Positions 37,066 through 47,103 of a stretch of 64,000 nt of DNA are shown here, one piece after another. The DNA is taken from the NCBI GenBank assembly GCA_021156105.1, contig JAJNBD010000005.1, positions 62,001-126,000 on the forward strand. The letters run 5' to 3'. Within the stretch, counting starts at the first letter, position 1, and every line of letters begins with the position of its first letter. The stretch is from Gammaproteobacteria bacterium (GTDB lineage: Bacteria > Pseudomonadota > Gammaproteobacteria > CAISUE01). Below the pieces are notes generated by a model. It was not told the DNA's origin. It ran no database searches and saw only the letters and a list, made by a program, of their open reading frames with translations. Position numbers and translations under genes: made by a program.

Positions 37066-37095
37066 TGCTGCATCAAACATATGTTTGATGCAGCA
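37066..37095. promoter_or_regulatory. 30-bp perfect palindrome upstream of fumC
   Basis: A gapless 30-base inverted repeat centred between 37080 and 37081, 62 bases before the fumC ATG. No T-run follows on either strand, so it does not look like a terminator for the upstream gene. Its place just upstream of the TATAAT at 37121 makes an operator for a dimeric regulator the best guess. Confidence 0.6.
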
Positions 37096-37120
37096 CAAAC
37101 CTTGGAAATCTCATTAGGTG

Positions 37121-37126
37121 TATAAT
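37121..37126 (+). promoter_or_regulatory. fumC -10 element
   Basis: A perfect TATAAT 32 bases before the fumC ATG. No good -35 hexamer is seen at 16-18 bases upstream, which would fit activator-dependent transcription and the nearby palindrome. Confidence 0.5.
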
Positions 37127-37157
37127 ACGAGCTTTTTAAGATTAAGAGGAATAAAAA

Positions 37158-38555
37158 ATGACAGACTACCGTACTGAATTTGACAGCATGGGTGAAATTC
37201 AAGTTCCTACACAACATTATTGGGGCGCACAAACTCAGCGCTCAATTAAATATTTTTCCATTGGTCAAGATCTTATGCCACTGCCAGTGGTTTATGGCCT
37301 AGCAACATTAAAAAAAGCGGCCGCATTAGCCAATGAATCCTTAGGCTTGTTACCCAAAGAAAAAGCCGGCCTCATCAGCCAAGTAGCCGATGAAATCACT
37401 GCTGGAAAATTAAATGCAGAATTTCCCTTACGCGTTTGGCAAACCGGTAGCGGTACGCAATCTAATATGAATGTAAATGAAGTTATTGCTTGCCGCGCCA
37501 ATGAAATTAAAGATGGCAAACGTTCCGTCAAAGGGGGCTTTGTTCATCCCAATGATGATGTGAATAAATCCCAATCTTCTAATGATACTTTTCCAACTGC
37601 AATGCATATTGCTGCTGCAGAAGCGGTGACAAAAACGTTATTGCCTGCAGTGAAATATTTACGTGATGGTTTGCAAAAGAAGTCTGAAGCATTTGCTAAA
37701 CTCATTAAAATTGGCCGTACGCATTTACAAGATGCTGTACCCATTACCCTGGGCCAAGAATTTTCGGGTTATGTTGCGCAATTAGATTTTGGTTTAAAAG
37801 CAGTGGAAGATACCTTACCTGGCATTTATGAGCTGGCACTGGGCGGCACGGCCGTAGGCACAGGCTTAAATGCACATCCAGAATTTGCAGAAAAATCAGC
37901 CCAACAAATTGCACAATTAACTGGTTTACCTTTTGTATCAGGATCTAATAAATTTGCTGGCCTAGCTGGCCACGAAGCCCTGATCCGCTTAAGCAGCACC
38001 TTACGCTTATTAGCAACATCTTTAATGAAAATTGCTAACGATGTTCGCTGGCTAGGCTCAGGCCCGCGCTGTGGTTTAAATGAATTATTATTACCAGAAA
38101 ATGAACCCGGCTCATCCATCATGCCAGGTAAAGTAAACCCAACTCAGTGTGAAGCATTAACGATGATTTGTACCCAAGTCATGGGCAATGATGTCACCGT
38201 CGGTATTGCGGGGTCACAAGGCAATTTTGAATTAAATGTCTTCAAGCCTGTAATCATCATGAATGTTCTGCATTCTATTGAGTTATTATCTGATGGCTGC
38301 CGATCTTTCCAAGACTTCTGTATCCAAGACTTACAAGCCAATGAAAAGCAACTGAAAGATTATGTTGACAACTCTTTGATGCTAGTGACGGCACTTAACC
38401 CTGTGATTGGTTATGATAAAGCGGCACAGGTTGCAAGAAAAGGCCACCTCGAAAATCTGAGCTTAAAAGAAGCTGTGCTAGCATTAGGATATTTAACAGA
38501 AGAAGAATATCATCAATATTTGAAACCAGAAGAAATGCTAGGGCCAAAAAAATAA
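37158..38555 (+). CDS. fumC: class II fumarate hydratase
   Basis: The oxygen-stable, iron-free fumarase of the TCA cycle, converting fumarate and malate. It is 465 residues long. The family signature [10 protein letters not shown] is at about residues 318-327, and the earlier [10 protein letters not shown] and [10 protein letters not shown] segments supply substrate-binding residues. AAGAGGA precedes the ATG. A perfect palindrome and a TATAAT lie upstream, suggesting specific control. Confidence 0.98.
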   Translation: MTDYRTEFDSMGEIQVPTQHYWGAQTQRSIKYFSIGQDLMPLPVVYGLATLKKAAALANESLGLLPKEKAGLISQVADEITAGKLNAEFPLRVWQTGSGTQSNMNVNEVIACRANEIKDGKRSVKGGFVHPNDDVNKSQSSNDTFPTAMHIAAAEAVTKTLLPAVKYLRDGLQKKSEAFAKLIKIGRTHLQDAVPITLGQEFSGYVAQLDFGLKAVEDTLPGIYELALGGTAVGTGLNAHPEFAEKSAQQIAQLTGLPFVSGSNKFAGLAGHEALIRLSSTLRLLATSLMKIANDVRWLGSGPRCGLNELLLPENEPGSSIMPGKVNPTQCEALTMICTQVMGNDVTVGIAGSQGNFELNVFKPVIIMNVLHSIELLSDGCRSFQDFCIQDLQANEKQLKDYVDNSLMLVTALNPVIGYDKAAQVARKGHLENLSLKEAVLALGYLTEEEYHQYLKPEEMLGPKK

Positions 38556-38599
38556 GCGCTTTTTGTAACCAAGCTTTAAACATATAGCGCAAAACCTCG

Positions 38600-38646
38600 A
38601 GGGTGGGCAAATTGACCAATATCCACCGGTCTGCTTTGCCCGCCCT
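38600..38646. repeat. REP-like palindrome after fumC
   Basis: The arms 38600-38611 and 38635-38646 pair with few mismatches (AGGGTGGGCAAA against TTTGCCCGCCCT), with an inner GACC/GGTC pair. The core matches that of 28991-29071, indicating one dispersed family. It lies between convergent fumC and the TraI_2-like gene. Confidence 0.65.
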
Positions 38647-38661
38647 ACTGGTGTGGTTCCT

Positions 38662-40104
38662 TTACAAGAGTGGTCGGTGTCTAAAGATCGCAAATGCCGA
38701 CGCTTTAATCGTTTCTTTTAAAGCTTCTTTAGTAACTGCCACTGCCTGAACGGCGATTTCTTTTAAACCTAAATTAACTTTTGGACCTGGCTGGTCTCCT
38801 AATACAAAGCTTGCTGGCAATACCATACCATCGAACTTTGTCACGCTCGCACCATTATTTAATTCAAATTTTCGCAAGTTTAAATTTTGTGATTTTAAGA
38901 CTTGAATTTCTTTTAAAGCATTAATCAACTCTTGAGCAGAAATTTTTGGCATACCTTTTGTCTTAGCAAACTCTTGAATCAAGCGCTGAATATCGAACAC
39001 AATTTGGCCACCTCCCATCCCAAATGCCAACGCAGCTTGACCATCACCAGTCCATAACCTACCTGCCCTTGCTAAATTCATCAACCATCCTAAGAACGCT
39101 AAACCGTAGCGCAACTGTGGTGCAAGCGCCGCGCCTAAAGAACCTAATACTTGGCTGTTAGTTGCATCGGCCGCCCCCATACCCCCAAAGACTTTTTCAA
39201 ATTCACGCTTTGTTTGGCGTGAAGCATCTTTATCATCCCCTTCAAAATCGTGATGGCGATTAGCTTGCTCTAACGATTCTTCAATTTCTGTCGGGGTAAA
39301 AAAAGCGCGCTGCTGCCTTGCAGGTAAAAGCAGTCCACTATCGTGAATATTTAATAAAAAGTCTTGGATAAGATTGCTATCCACAAAAGGAATCAAAGAA
39401 ATTAAATAACGCCGGCGCGTTGTACCTTCTCCAGTCGGCGTCAGCTCAAGCATCATTTCATACCATAATTGCAAAATATCATGATGCCGACTAATCCAAG
39501 CAAAACCTGAATCACGGTAATCGTCGTTTGTCTGACTCAACAAACGGGACGCTAATACCAGGCTTGCTGGCCCCGACCAATCACCACGCTCTAGACTTGT
39601 AAACTCAAAAGCATACTTTTTCCCTTGCTGTAGCATACTGCCAAGATAAGGATCATAGCTACGGAGCATTTCAGCAGCATCAAGCATAGCAAATTTGTAG
39701 CGTTGCGTTAATAAACCTATATCCGATAATAAAGCTGCTGAAAACACCGCAAACAGCTCCGCTTGCTCAAAAGCAGTTAGCTGGTCAGGTGTCTTACCAT
39801 CAAAATCTTGAAATGCTTTTAACGCTAATTTAGTGGAAAGCACAGCACGGTCCAAGCCTAGCTGAAATAAACCACCAGGCTGCGAATAATACACATGTCG
39901 TGTTGCAGGCACTAATTGAACATATTCCGCAAATACACAAACCGTTGCCGTATAATACTGCTCAAAATCAAAGTCCCCCAAAGGAATATGCTCGCGAAAA
40001 TTGCGCCAGATGTTGCGATATTGCGGTTCTTGCAACATTTGCCGGCCTTTTAAGCAACTGAAGTATTGAGTTGCTTCCTGACTTGTTTTAAGATCATTAA
40101 ACAT
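38662..40104 (-). CDS. TraI_2/MobH-like protein with degenerate HD motif
   Basis: 480 residues from an ATG with AAGGA 9 bases upstream. VYYSQPGGLFQLGLDRAV (71-88) resembles the conserved start of TraI_2 (MobH relaxase) domains, but the histidines expected around PGGLF.H are missing. SAALLSDIG (122-130) replaces the HD dyad of the usual LLHDIG. The C-terminal part (about 380-450) resembles the DUF1528-type end of these relaxases. No mobilisation or type IV secretion genes are near. It is probably a domesticated, catalytically altered relative. The family call is moderate. Confidence 0.5.
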   Translation of the reverse strand: MFNDLKTSQEATQYFSCLKGRQMLQEPQYRNIWRNFREHIPLGDFDFEQYYTATVCVFAEYVQLVPATRHVYYSQPGGLFQLGLDRAVLSTKLALKAFQDFDGKTPDQLTAFEQAELFAVFSAALLSDIGLLTQRYKFAMLDAAEMLRSYDPYLGSMLQQGKKYAFEFTSLERGDWSGPASLVLASRLLSQTNDDYRDSGFAWISRHHDILQLWYEMMLELTPTGEGTTRRRYLISLIPFVDSNLIQDFLLNIHDSGLLLPARQQRAFFTPTEIEESLEQANRHHDFEGDDKDASRQTKREFEKVFGGMGAADATNSQVLGSLGAALAPQLRYGLAFLGWLMNLARAGRLWTGDGQAALAFGMGGGQIVFDIQRLIQEFAKTKGMPKISAQELINALKEIQVLKSQNLNLRKFELNNGASVTKFDGMVLPASFVLGDQPGPKVNLGLKEIAVQAVAVTKEALKETIKASAFAIFRHRPLL

Positions 40105-40215
40105 AAGCAATAATCCTTGGCTCTTGACTTCTATGTAGGTTGAATTAATCTTGCGGAAGATCAACTGCGTGTGATTATTATCCCACCAAACCAAAACCTA
40201 GCGCAAATTACCGCC

Positions 40216-40626
40216 ATGAGTGATGAACATTCATTATTAAAAGGAAAAGCATTAAAAGCTTTAGCCCGCCGAGACCATAGCCGCCAAGAACTAAAACAAA
40301 AACTCATGCGCCATTCAGAAAACACCTGTTTAATTGAAACCGTACTAGATGAGTGCTTACAAAAAAATTGGCAAAATGATTTACGCTTCGCCGTGCTTTA
40401 TATTCAATCGCGCGCAAAAAAGTATTATGGCCAAAAAAAAATCCGTTATGAATTACAACAACGCGGCGTTCCTAATGAAGATATCGATAAAGCATTTACC
40501 CAGTGCGAAGTCGACTGGGAAGCTGTTGCTAAAGAAGCTAAACAAAGGAAGTTTGGTAAAGCAGAAGCAGATTCCTGGGAAGAGCGTGGCAAGCAAAACC
40601 AGTATCTTTATCAGAGAGGATTTTGA
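40216..40626 (+). CDS. recX: RecX family regulatory protein
   Basis: About 136 residues of short helical modules, beginning LLKGKALKALARRDHSRQEL, the RecX hallmark (compare the conserved RDHS.QEL). RecX caps RecA filaments and inhibits RecA. recA is not adjacent, unlike in many proteobacteria. Translation could also begin at a GTG at 40171, which has GGAAG upstream and overlaps nothing on its own strand. The gene diverges from the TraI_2-like gene. Confidence 0.88.
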   Translation: MSDEHSLLKGKALKALARRDHSRQELKQKLMRHSENTCLIETVLDECLQKNWQNDLRFAVLYIQSRAKKYYGQKKIRYELQQRGVPNEDIDKAFTQCEVDWEAVAKEAKQRKFGKAEADSWEERGKQNQYLYQRGF

Positions 40627-40638
40627 CTATAGGCGCAT

Positions 40639-40674
40639 AAGTAGTAGCGTGCTAAGCAAAGCGCGCTACTACTT
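40639..40674. repeat. hairpin between recX and plsY
   Basis: A 14-bp stem (40639-40652 with 40661-40674, one G-T pair) with an 8-base loop, between convergent stops. It contains GCAAAGCGC, the same sub-motif as in the 28991 palindrome. It has no T-run, so it is more likely a REP-like element than an intrinsic terminator. Confidence 0.6.
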
Positions 40675-40688
40675 ACGATACACCAAGC

Positions 40689-41291
40689 TTACTTCTTTTG
40701 CCCAATCTTACTCTCTTGACCTAACGCTAAACGCTTAATATTCGCGCGATGGCAAATCAAAATTACACCAGCCATAATGAGCAAACTAGGGAATAAAGGC
40801 GCAAGGTTAAAATACATTGTATAAGCCAGCATTGAAATAACCATAATAATCGAAGCTAAAGAAGAGTAGCGGAATATGGCTGCAACGACGAGCCAAGTTA
40901 ATGCACAGGCAAAGCCTAACTTAAGGTTCAAAGCAAACAATACGCCCATTGTGGTCGCGACGCCTTTGCCGCCTCGAAATAAATAATAGGCGGGAAAAAT
41001 ATGCCCGAGCATCGCAAAAAGCGCCACCAAACCTTGGATAAATAAAGACAAGCCGATGGCTTTAGCAACTAAAATGGGCACAACCCCTTTTAAAATATCG
41101 CCCACAATGACAAAGAGAGCTGCTTTCTTGCCTGCTAGACGTAAAACGTTGGTGGCACCAGGATTTTTTGAACCCGCCGTACGAGGGTCAGGAAATTTAA
41201 ATATCTTTGAGGCCAACATCGCAAAAGATAAGGATCCTAATAAATAGGCGATGACGATTAAAGCAAAAGTCTGTATCATGAGAGTATGCAT
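40689..41291 (-). CDS. plsY: glycerol-3-phosphate acyltransferase PlsY
   Basis: An inner-membrane enzyme that transfers the acyl group from acyl-phosphate to glycerol-3-phosphate, the first step of phospholipid synthesis. It is 200 residues with five membrane segments. The three family loops are present: GSKNPGATN (40-48), FRGGKGVAT (about 105-113), and the polar C-terminal loop after the last segment. A start four codons downstream is possible. The usual partner plsX is not in the window. Confidence 0.94.
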   Translation of the reverse strand: MHTLMIQTFALIVIAYLLGSLSFAMLASKIFKFPDPRTAGSKNPGATNVLRLAGKKAALFVIVGDILKGVVPILVAKAIGLSLFIQGLVALFAMLGHIFPAYYLFRGGKGVATTMGVLFALNLKLGFACALTWLVVAAIFRYSSLASIIMVISMLAYTMYFNLAPLFPSLLIMAGVILICHRANIKRLALGQESKIGQKK

Positions 41292-41364
41292 AAAAGTTAA
41301 ACTGAGTAAAAAGTTATATTATACATTCTGCATGGCAGAATGCAGCACATAAAAGGTAAATAGC

Positions 41365-41910
41365 ATGAAATCTGATGAAAAAAACCTCATTTGGCTTGAT
41401 CTCGAAATGACAGGTTTAAATCCTGATGCAGACCGCATTATTGAAATTGCCATGGTTGTTACTGACAGCGAGTTAAATGTATTAGCCGAAAGCCCTGTAC
41501 TAGCCGTGCATCAAGATGATGAAACATTAGACGCGATGGATCAGTGGAATACCAAACAGCACAAAAAAACCGGTTTAACTAAACGCGTACAAGAAAGCGT
41601 TATTACTGAAGCGGCCGCAGAACAAGTCATGCTCGAATTCGTTACACCTTGGGTTCCGCCACAAAAATCCCCCATGTGCGGCAATAGCATTTGCCAAGAT
41701 CGTCGCTTTTTATACCGCTACATGCCAAAACTTGAAGCTTATTTTCATTATCGCAATTTAGATGTCAGTACGGTAAAGGAATTAGCTAAGCGCTGGCAAC
41801 CGGAAATTATGAAATCTTTTAAAAAGAAATCTAAACATCTTGCGCTTGATGATATTTATGATTCTATCAACGAGTTAAAGCATTACCGTGAGCATTTCTT
41901 TATTCAATAA
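41365..41910 (+). CDS. orn: oligoribonuclease
   Basis: A DEDDh 3'-5' exoribonuclease that degrades di- and oligoribonucleotides, including pGpG from cyclic-di-GMP breakdown. It is 181 residues, the usual length. The first catalytic motif is WLDLEMTGL (10-18), and the last is in [14 protein letters not shown] near residue 160. The [16 protein letters not shown] segment is strongly conserved in the family. A single gene by spacing. Confidence 0.97.
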   Translation: MKSDEKNLIWLDLEMTGLNPDADRIIEIAMVVTDSELNVLAESPVLAVHQDDETLDAMDQWNTKQHKKTGLTKRVQESVITEAAAEQVMLEFVTPWVPPQKSPMCGNSICQDRRFLYRYMPKLEAYFHYRNLDVSTVKELAKRWQPEIMKSFKKKSKHLALDDIYDSINELKHYREHFFIQ

Positions 41911-41977
41911 TTTCTTACAACATGATTGATAGGCATAAAAATTGCTTATATCCCCTGAGACATTTTAGGAGCATATT

Positions 41978-42541
41978 ATGCCAGCAAACACACTAACAAC
42001 TTCACAAAAACTAACCAAATTTTTCTTTGGTACACCCGCTCGTGCCGCACTAACAGTTGGAGCCGCAAGCGCTATTGCAATAGGCGCAACGGAAGGCGCT
42101 GCTGCACTTGGCTCTGCCGCTGCACAAAAGCTTTATAATGATACTGAATGGGCCATTCTTAATTTATTTAAGATGGCAGCCAGCACAACAGGAACGAGAA
42201 TTGCAGCGCATTTGGTACCCGATTTAGGCATTACAGCTGCCGCCATGGCACTTGCAGCTGCCGCAAAGGGTATTTATAACAAAGCAACTTTTGGTTTCTG
42301 CGGTATTAATTCATCCGAAGAAGCTGCTCAAGCTAGAGATGAGTTACAAAGTTTGCTACCCACAAGCGTCATTGCCTCTAGGCATCCACTCTCCGCTGCG
42401 CTAGGTGTAAATCAATCAGCAACAGGAACCACCACAACAGAAACAGCGATAGTAGAAACAACAACTGTCATAGAATCAGCCGCAAAACCCTCAGCCATCA
42501 CTTCAGCAAGATTAACCCCTACCCTTCTTAATCCTAGATAA
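41978..42541 (+). CDS. Ala-rich hydrophobic protein, paralogue 1
   Basis: 187 residues without a signal peptide. It has two Ala/Gly-rich hydrophobic blocks (about 20-55 and 80-105), then a polar Thr/Ser-rich C-terminus of about 60 residues. AGGAG precedes the ATG. It is a paralogue of the next gene: shared blocks are FFF.T..R.ALT.G, GATEGAAALG, AQKLY, AAHL(V/I)PDLGI and KGIYNK. The Ala/Gly-rich helices may enter a membrane. I recognise no family. Confidence 0.65.
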   Translation: MPANTLTTSQKLTKFFFGTPARAALTVGAASAIAIGATEGAAALGSAAAQKLYNDTEWAILNLFKMAASTTGTRIAAHLVPDLGITAAAMALAAAAKGIYNKATFGFCGINSSEEAAQARDELQSLLPTSVIASRHPLSAALGVNQSATGTTTTETAIVETTTVIESAAKPSAITSARLTPTLLNPR

Positions 42542-42554
42542 GCAAAACAGCAAC

Positions 42555-42576
42555 AAGCCCCACTAGGATGGGGCTT
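42555..42576 (+). terminator. hairpin between the two paralogues
   Basis: A perfect 8-bp stem (42555-42562 with 42569-42576) and a 6-base loop, 14 bases after the stop. The T-run after it is poor, so termination may be partial and the second paralogue could be read through. Confidence 0.55.
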
Positions 42577-42689
42577 TGGTGATTTCCATGATTGATTCTT
42601 TTCTTCAAGTATTTTAAACTGAATAAAATTAAGCATCTTTGAATAACAGCAAGAAATCAACAAAAATAATTTTTTGGAGAAGAATAAAC

Positions 42690-43133
42690 ATGCTAACAAA
42701 AAGAAAGATCATTGAATTCTTTTTTGACACAAGAATACGCACTGCACTTACGGCGGGCATTGCTGGTGCAGTAGCACTTGGCGCAACAGAAGGTGCGGCG
42801 GCACTTGGCGCTGCTGGCGCACAAAAACTATACGTCGATGCAGAAACCGCCATCCTTGCCCTATTTGATTTTTCCGCAGGCAAAGGCACTGAAATTGCCG
42901 CTCACCTTATCCCGGATCTGGGCATTCCAGCACTTGCCGCAGCCATTGCGGCAGCGACAAAAGGCATCTACAACAAATTCAAATTTGGCTTTTTTGAAAT
43001 AAACTCAAAACATGAAGCAATCTCATTAAGAGCTGAGTTACAGCTTTTAATCATCGCCGCCGAAAGACAAGAGCAAGAGGCAGCGAGCCAAAATGCCTAC
43101 GGAACAGTAGAAAGGCCGCGGCTAGCTATTTGA
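42690..43133 (+). CDS. Ala-rich hydrophobic protein, paralogue 2
   Basis: 147 residues from an ATG with GGAGA upstream; an earlier in-frame start at 42639 has no binding site. It aligns with paralogue 1 over about 120 residues, including GATEGAAALGAAGAQKLY and AAHLIPDLGIPALAAAIAAATKGIYNK. It lacks the long Thr-rich tail of paralogue 1, which suggests that the core is the functional part. The pair arose by tandem duplication. Confidence 0.65.
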   Translation: MLTKRKIIEFFFDTRIRTALTAGIAGAVALGATEGAAALGAAGAQKLYVDAETAILALFDFSAGKGTEIAAHLIPDLGIPALAAAIAAATKGIYNKFKFGFFEINSKHEAISLRAELQLLIIAAERQEQEAASQNAYGTVERPRLAI

Positions 43134-43159
43134 AAACCTTGCGCTACCTTAAAAGTGTT

Positions 43160-45763
43160 CTAGATTATTTCTTTTTTCCAGCGATACAAGAGATCTAATG
43201 CAGCCCGCGGTGTTAACTCATCCACCTCTAAAATTTGCAAAGCTTCTTCTAGCTTAGAGAAGCTTGCTTGAGCAAATAAATCTTGTTGCGATTCTTTTTT
43301 AATCACATGAGACGCAGAAGTAATCGCTTGATTTTCTAACTCTACTAATTTTGCTTGCGCACATTGGATAACTTTTTTGGGCACGCCGGCTAAACGCGCC
43401 ACTTGTAAACCATAGCTTTGGCTAGCAGGACCTTCTTTGACTTGATGCAAAAATACAATATGGTCCGCATGCTCAATAGCGTCAAGATGTACATTTTTAA
43501 TTTCTGCATGAGCCTCTGATAACTGGGTTAACTCAAAATAATGGGTAGCAAATAAAGTAAAAGCTTTTATTTCTTGCGCTAAGGCAATCGCACAAGCAAA
43601 CGCTAACGATAAGCCATCAAAGGTACTTGTGCCGCGCCCTACTTCATCCATTAACACTAAACTTTTTTCTGTCGCATTATTCAAAATATTGGCTGTTTCA
43701 CTCATTTCCACCATGAAAGTTGAGCGGCCACTGGCTAAATCATCGCTCGCGCCAATTCGGGTAAAAATCCGATCCACTGGGCCAATTACAACTTGTTCAG
43801 CGGGCACAAAAGAGCCGATATGCGCTAACAAAACAATTAATGCGGTTTGACGCATATAAGTTGATTTACCACCCATATTAGGACCTGTAATGAGTAACAT
43901 GCGTTGCGAGGCATCAAGCACCACATCATTGGGAATAAATGGTGTACTAATCACTTTTTCAACCACAGGATGACGCCCTGCTTTAATAACAATCCCTGGC
44001 GCATCATTGAGTTGTGGCGCACACCAGTTTTCTTTGATCGCTTGCTGCGCAAAACCTAGTAACACATCTAATTCTGCTAAAGCATTAGCCAAGCTTTGTA
44101 ATTCACCTGCCAAAGGTAATAATTGCGCCAGCAATTGTTCATATAAACTTTTCTCTAACGCTAAAGCTTTGCTCTGTGCACTTAACGCCTTATCTTCAAA
44201 ACTTTTTAATTCTGGCGTAATGTAGCGTTCAACGTTTTTTAAAGTTTGGCGCCGCACATAATCAGCCGGTGCTTTATCGGCATGCATGGCCGACATTTCA
44301 ATGTAATAACCATGCACACGGTTATAACCCACTTTAAGTGTATTTACACCAGTGCGCTGCTGCTCGCGTAATTCTAAATCGGTTAAATATTGCTCTGCAT
44401 GGGTACTTAAATTTCTTAATTCATCAAGCTCAGCATGGTAGCCCTCAGCAATGACGCCGCCATCACGGATCGTTACAGGTGGATTTTCTACTAAAGCTTT
44501 TTGCAAGAGCGCCAGCAACTCAGGCATCGGTCGAATATCTTGATTTAATGCTTGAAGCTTACTGCTTTGGGCAACGAGCGAATGCTCACGATCAAAAGTG
44601 ACAAGCGCGGTTTTTAGCATTGGTAATTGCGCTAAACCGTCGCGCAAAGCAATTAAATCTCGCGGCCGAGCTGTTTTTAAAGCGATTCTCGCCACAATAC
44701 GCTCAATATCACCAATGCCTTTCAAGCACTCAAATATCGTTTGCTTTTCTGCTGCATTTAACAAACTTTCGACAGCTTCTAATCTTGCTTGAATTTGGTT
44801 ATGGTTGCGCAGCGGGCGTAATAACCAACGCCGCAGCAAACGGGTACCCATCGCCGTTGCACATTGATCAATCACGGCAAGCAGCGTATTTTCTTGACCA
44901 CCTTGTAAGTTTTCCACCAACTCTAAATTGCGTTGAGTCGCCGCATCTAAAGCAATGGCATCTTCTTGACTTTCCACTTGCAAACTTTGCAAATGTGGCA
45001 ATGTGGCACGCTGTGTTTCTTTAACATAAGTGAGCAGTGCGCCAGCCGCGCCAATCGCTAATGCTAATTCTTCAGCGCCAAAACCTTTTAAATCTTTGGC
45101 TTGAAATTGTTCACATAAAATTTTTCTGCCTGTGTCACTTGAAAACTGCCAAGGCGCACGCCGTTTTAAAGCCGTAACACTAGGCAATAGATTCTTAGAA
45201 AAATCTTCACTAATCAAAACTTCGCTAGGGTTCAAACGAGCAAGAGTCGCAATCAACGATTCACGCTCTTTAAATTCAGTTAAGCTTAAACGACCGCCCG
45301 TTAAATCTAAATAAGCCAAACCAAATATTTCCCCCAGCGATTCACGCTCGGTCTTAGCTTGCGTAATAGCAACAATCACATTATCGCGCCTTGCTTCCAA
45401 TAAGTTTTCTTCGCTTACCGTACCCGGGGTAATAATACGCGCCACTTGACGCTCTACCGGCCCTTTACTGGTTGCAGGATCACCCACTTGCTCACAAATA
45501 ACGATAGATTCTCCACAACGCACTAATCTGGCTAAATAGTTTTCGGCTGCATGATGAGGAACACCGGCCATTGGTATAGGTTCGCCCGCAGACTGACCTC
45601 GAGCCGTTAGGGTAATATCTAATAATTTTGCGACTTTACGCGCATCGTCGTAAAATAGTTCATAAAAGTCTCCCATACGGTAAAATACCAGGGTGTCAGG
45701 ATAATCGGCTTTGATGCGTAAATATTGTTGCATCATTGGGGTATGGGAAGAAAGTTCTGACAT
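43160..45763 (-). CDS. mutS: DNA mismatch repair protein MutS
   Basis: It recognises mismatches and recruits MutL. It is 867 residues. The N-terminal mismatch-binding motif is in the segment [12 protein letters not shown] (about 30-41), where the conserved Phe stacks on the mismatch. The clamp and lever domains follow. The ATPase has Walker [10 protein letters not shown] and the [12 protein letters not shown] segment. ATG 45763 is preferred because GGAG lies 6 bases upstream; a TTG four codons earlier falls inside that site. Confidence 0.98.
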   Translation of the reverse strand: MSELSSHTPMMQQYLRIKADYPDTLVFYRMGDFYELFYDDARKVAKLLDITLTARGQSAGEPIPMAGVPHHAAENYLARLVRCGESIVICEQVGDPATSKGPVERQVARIITPGTVSEENLLEARRDNVIVAITQAKTERESLGEIFGLAYLDLTGGRLSLTEFKERESLIATLARLNPSEVLISEDFSKNLLPSVTALKRRAPWQFSSDTGRKILCEQFQAKDLKGFGAEELALAIGAAGALLTYVKETQRATLPHLQSLQVESQEDAIALDAATQRNLELVENLQGGQENTLLAVIDQCATAMGTRLLRRWLLRPLRNHNQIQARLEAVESLLNAAEKQTIFECLKGIGDIERIVARIALKTARPRDLIALRDGLAQLPMLKTALVTFDREHSLVAQSSKLQALNQDIRPMPELLALLQKALVENPPVTIRDGGVIAEGYHAELDELRNLSTHAEQYLTDLELREQQRTGVNTLKVGYNRVHGYYIEMSAMHADKAPADYVRRQTLKNVERYITPELKSFEDKALSAQSKALALEKSLYEQLLAQLLPLAGELQSLANALAELDVLLGFAQQAIKENWCAPQLNDAPGIVIKAGRHPVVEKVISTPFIPNDVVLDASQRMLLITGPNMGGKSTYMRQTALIVLLAHIGSFVPAEQVVIGPVDRIFTRIGASDDLASGRSTFMVEMSETANILNNATEKSLVLMDEVGRGTSTFDGLSLAFACAIALAQEIKAFTLFATHYFELTQLSEAHAEIKNVHLDAIEHADHIVFLHQVKEGPASQSYGLQVARLAGVPKKVIQCAQAKLVELENQAITSASHVIKKESQQDLFAQASFSKLEEALQILEVDELTPRAALDLLYRWKKEII

Positions 45764-45863
45764 TAAAGACTCCAATTAAAAAACTTAATTGCTTTGCGCT
45801 CGGCGCTAGCAAGAACAGCAAAAAGGAAATTGTACTATCAAAAAGGTTACAACAAAACTCCCG

Positions 45864-47093
45864 GTGATTATTCCTCGGGCTGAACATAATATTTCACGCA
45901 AAGATATTACGCCAACAGCGCTAAAGGTGCTTTATCGCCTGCAAGAAGCAGGCTTTGATGCATACCTTGTCGGCGGTGGCGTACGCGACTTGCTACTAGG
46001 CTTGCACCCTAAAGACTTTGACGTGGCCACCAATGCGCATCCTGAGCAAGTGAGGAAAATTTTTTCTAACTCCCGTTTAATTGGACGGCGTTTTCGCATT
46101 GTCCATGTGTTTTTTGGCCGGGATATCGTCGAAGTAACTACCTTTCGCAAAGGTCTGCTCGATGAAGAACACGCCGACCATCAACAAAGCGAACATGGCG
46201 TCATGCTGCGAGATAATGTCTTTGGTACTATTGAAGAAGACGCTGTTCGCCGCGATTTTACGGTAAACGCACTTTATTACAATATTGCCGACTTTTCGGT
46301 GGTTGACTTTACCAATGGCATGCAAGACCTAAAACATCGTATCGTGCGTTTAATTGGTGAACCGGAAGTGCGTTTTCGCGAAGATCCTGTCCGCATGTTA
46401 CGAGCGGTTCGCTTTGCAGCTAAATTAGGCTTTGAACTAGATCCTGCCATTAGCCAAGCAATTCCTAAAATGCATGCACTATTAGATCATATTTCTAAAG
46501 CAAGATTATTTGATGAATGGGTAAAAATTTTAATGAGTTGCCATGCTTGCAAAGCCTTTGAGCTGCTCTTACAACATGGACTTTTAGAAGACTTGCTACC
46601 TAGCATCCCTAAACTATGGCATCACTCTGCTAATGCAGAAGCGCTGGCAAAAGCGGCATTAGAAAATACTGATGAACGTTTAAAAACAGGCAAAAGCATT
46701 AATCCTGCCTTCATGCTAGCAGTTTTATATTGGCCTATTTTTTTAGAGTATCAAAAAAAGTTTGAACAAAAAGGCATGCATAAATCAATTGCATTTGAGC
46801 ATGCGATCAGCGAAGCGATTCAAACAGCTTTAAAAGACATGAGTATTCCTCGCCGTTTTACCACCAATATGCGCGAAATATGGGGCTTACAACGTCGATT
46901 TAATGCACACCCCAATAAGCGCTTACTAGATATCCCTTTATTGCCCAGATTCCGTGCCGGTTATGATTTCTTGCTATTACGTGCAAGCTTAGACCCAAGC
47001 CTCAAGCCATTAGCTGAGTGGTGGACAGCATTTTACGAAGCCACTCCTGAAATGCGCCATGGGCTATTAAAAACCAAACCGAAAAAGACTTGA
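45864..47093 (+). CDS. pcnB: poly(A) polymerase I
   Basis: It adds poly(A) tails to RNA 3' ends, promoting decay. It is 409 residues from the GTG at 45864. The nucleotidyltransferase motif GGGVRDLLLG (37-46) and the catalytic DFD (51-53) are clear, followed by the RRDFTVNAL segment that, with others, separates PAP from CCA-adding enzymes. This GTG has no well-placed ribosome binding site. AAGGA at 45823 is ideally placed for an in-frame ATC at 45837, and Escherichia coli pcnB uses AUU, so a rare start is possible. Confidence 0.93.
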   Translation: MIIPRAEHNISRKDITPTALKVLYRLQEAGFDAYLVGGGVRDLLLGLHPKDFDVATNAHPEQVRKIFSNSRLIGRRFRIVHVFFGRDIVEVTTFRKGLLDEEHADHQQSEHGVMLRDNVFGTIEEDAVRRDFTVNALYYNIADFSVVDFTNGMQDLKHRIVRLIGEPEVRFREDPVRMLRAVRFAAKLGFELDPAISQAIPKMHALLDHISKARLFDEWVKILMSCHACKAFELLLQHGLLEDLLPSIPKLWHHSANAEALAKAALENTDERLKTGKSINPAFMLAVLYWPIFLEYQKKFEQKGMHKSIAFEHAISEAIQTALKDMSIPRRFTTNMREIWGLQRRFNAHPNKRLLDIPLLPRFRAGYDFLLLRASLDPSLKPLAEWWTAFYEATPEMRHGLLKTKPKKT

Positions 47094-47103
47094 TGAAGTA
47101 TTA

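Noticed and set aside
38662..40626. Integrative element suggested by the TraI_2-like gene
   Set aside because: No integrase, attachment repeats, tRNA or further mobilisation genes are seen; neighbours are housekeeping genes.
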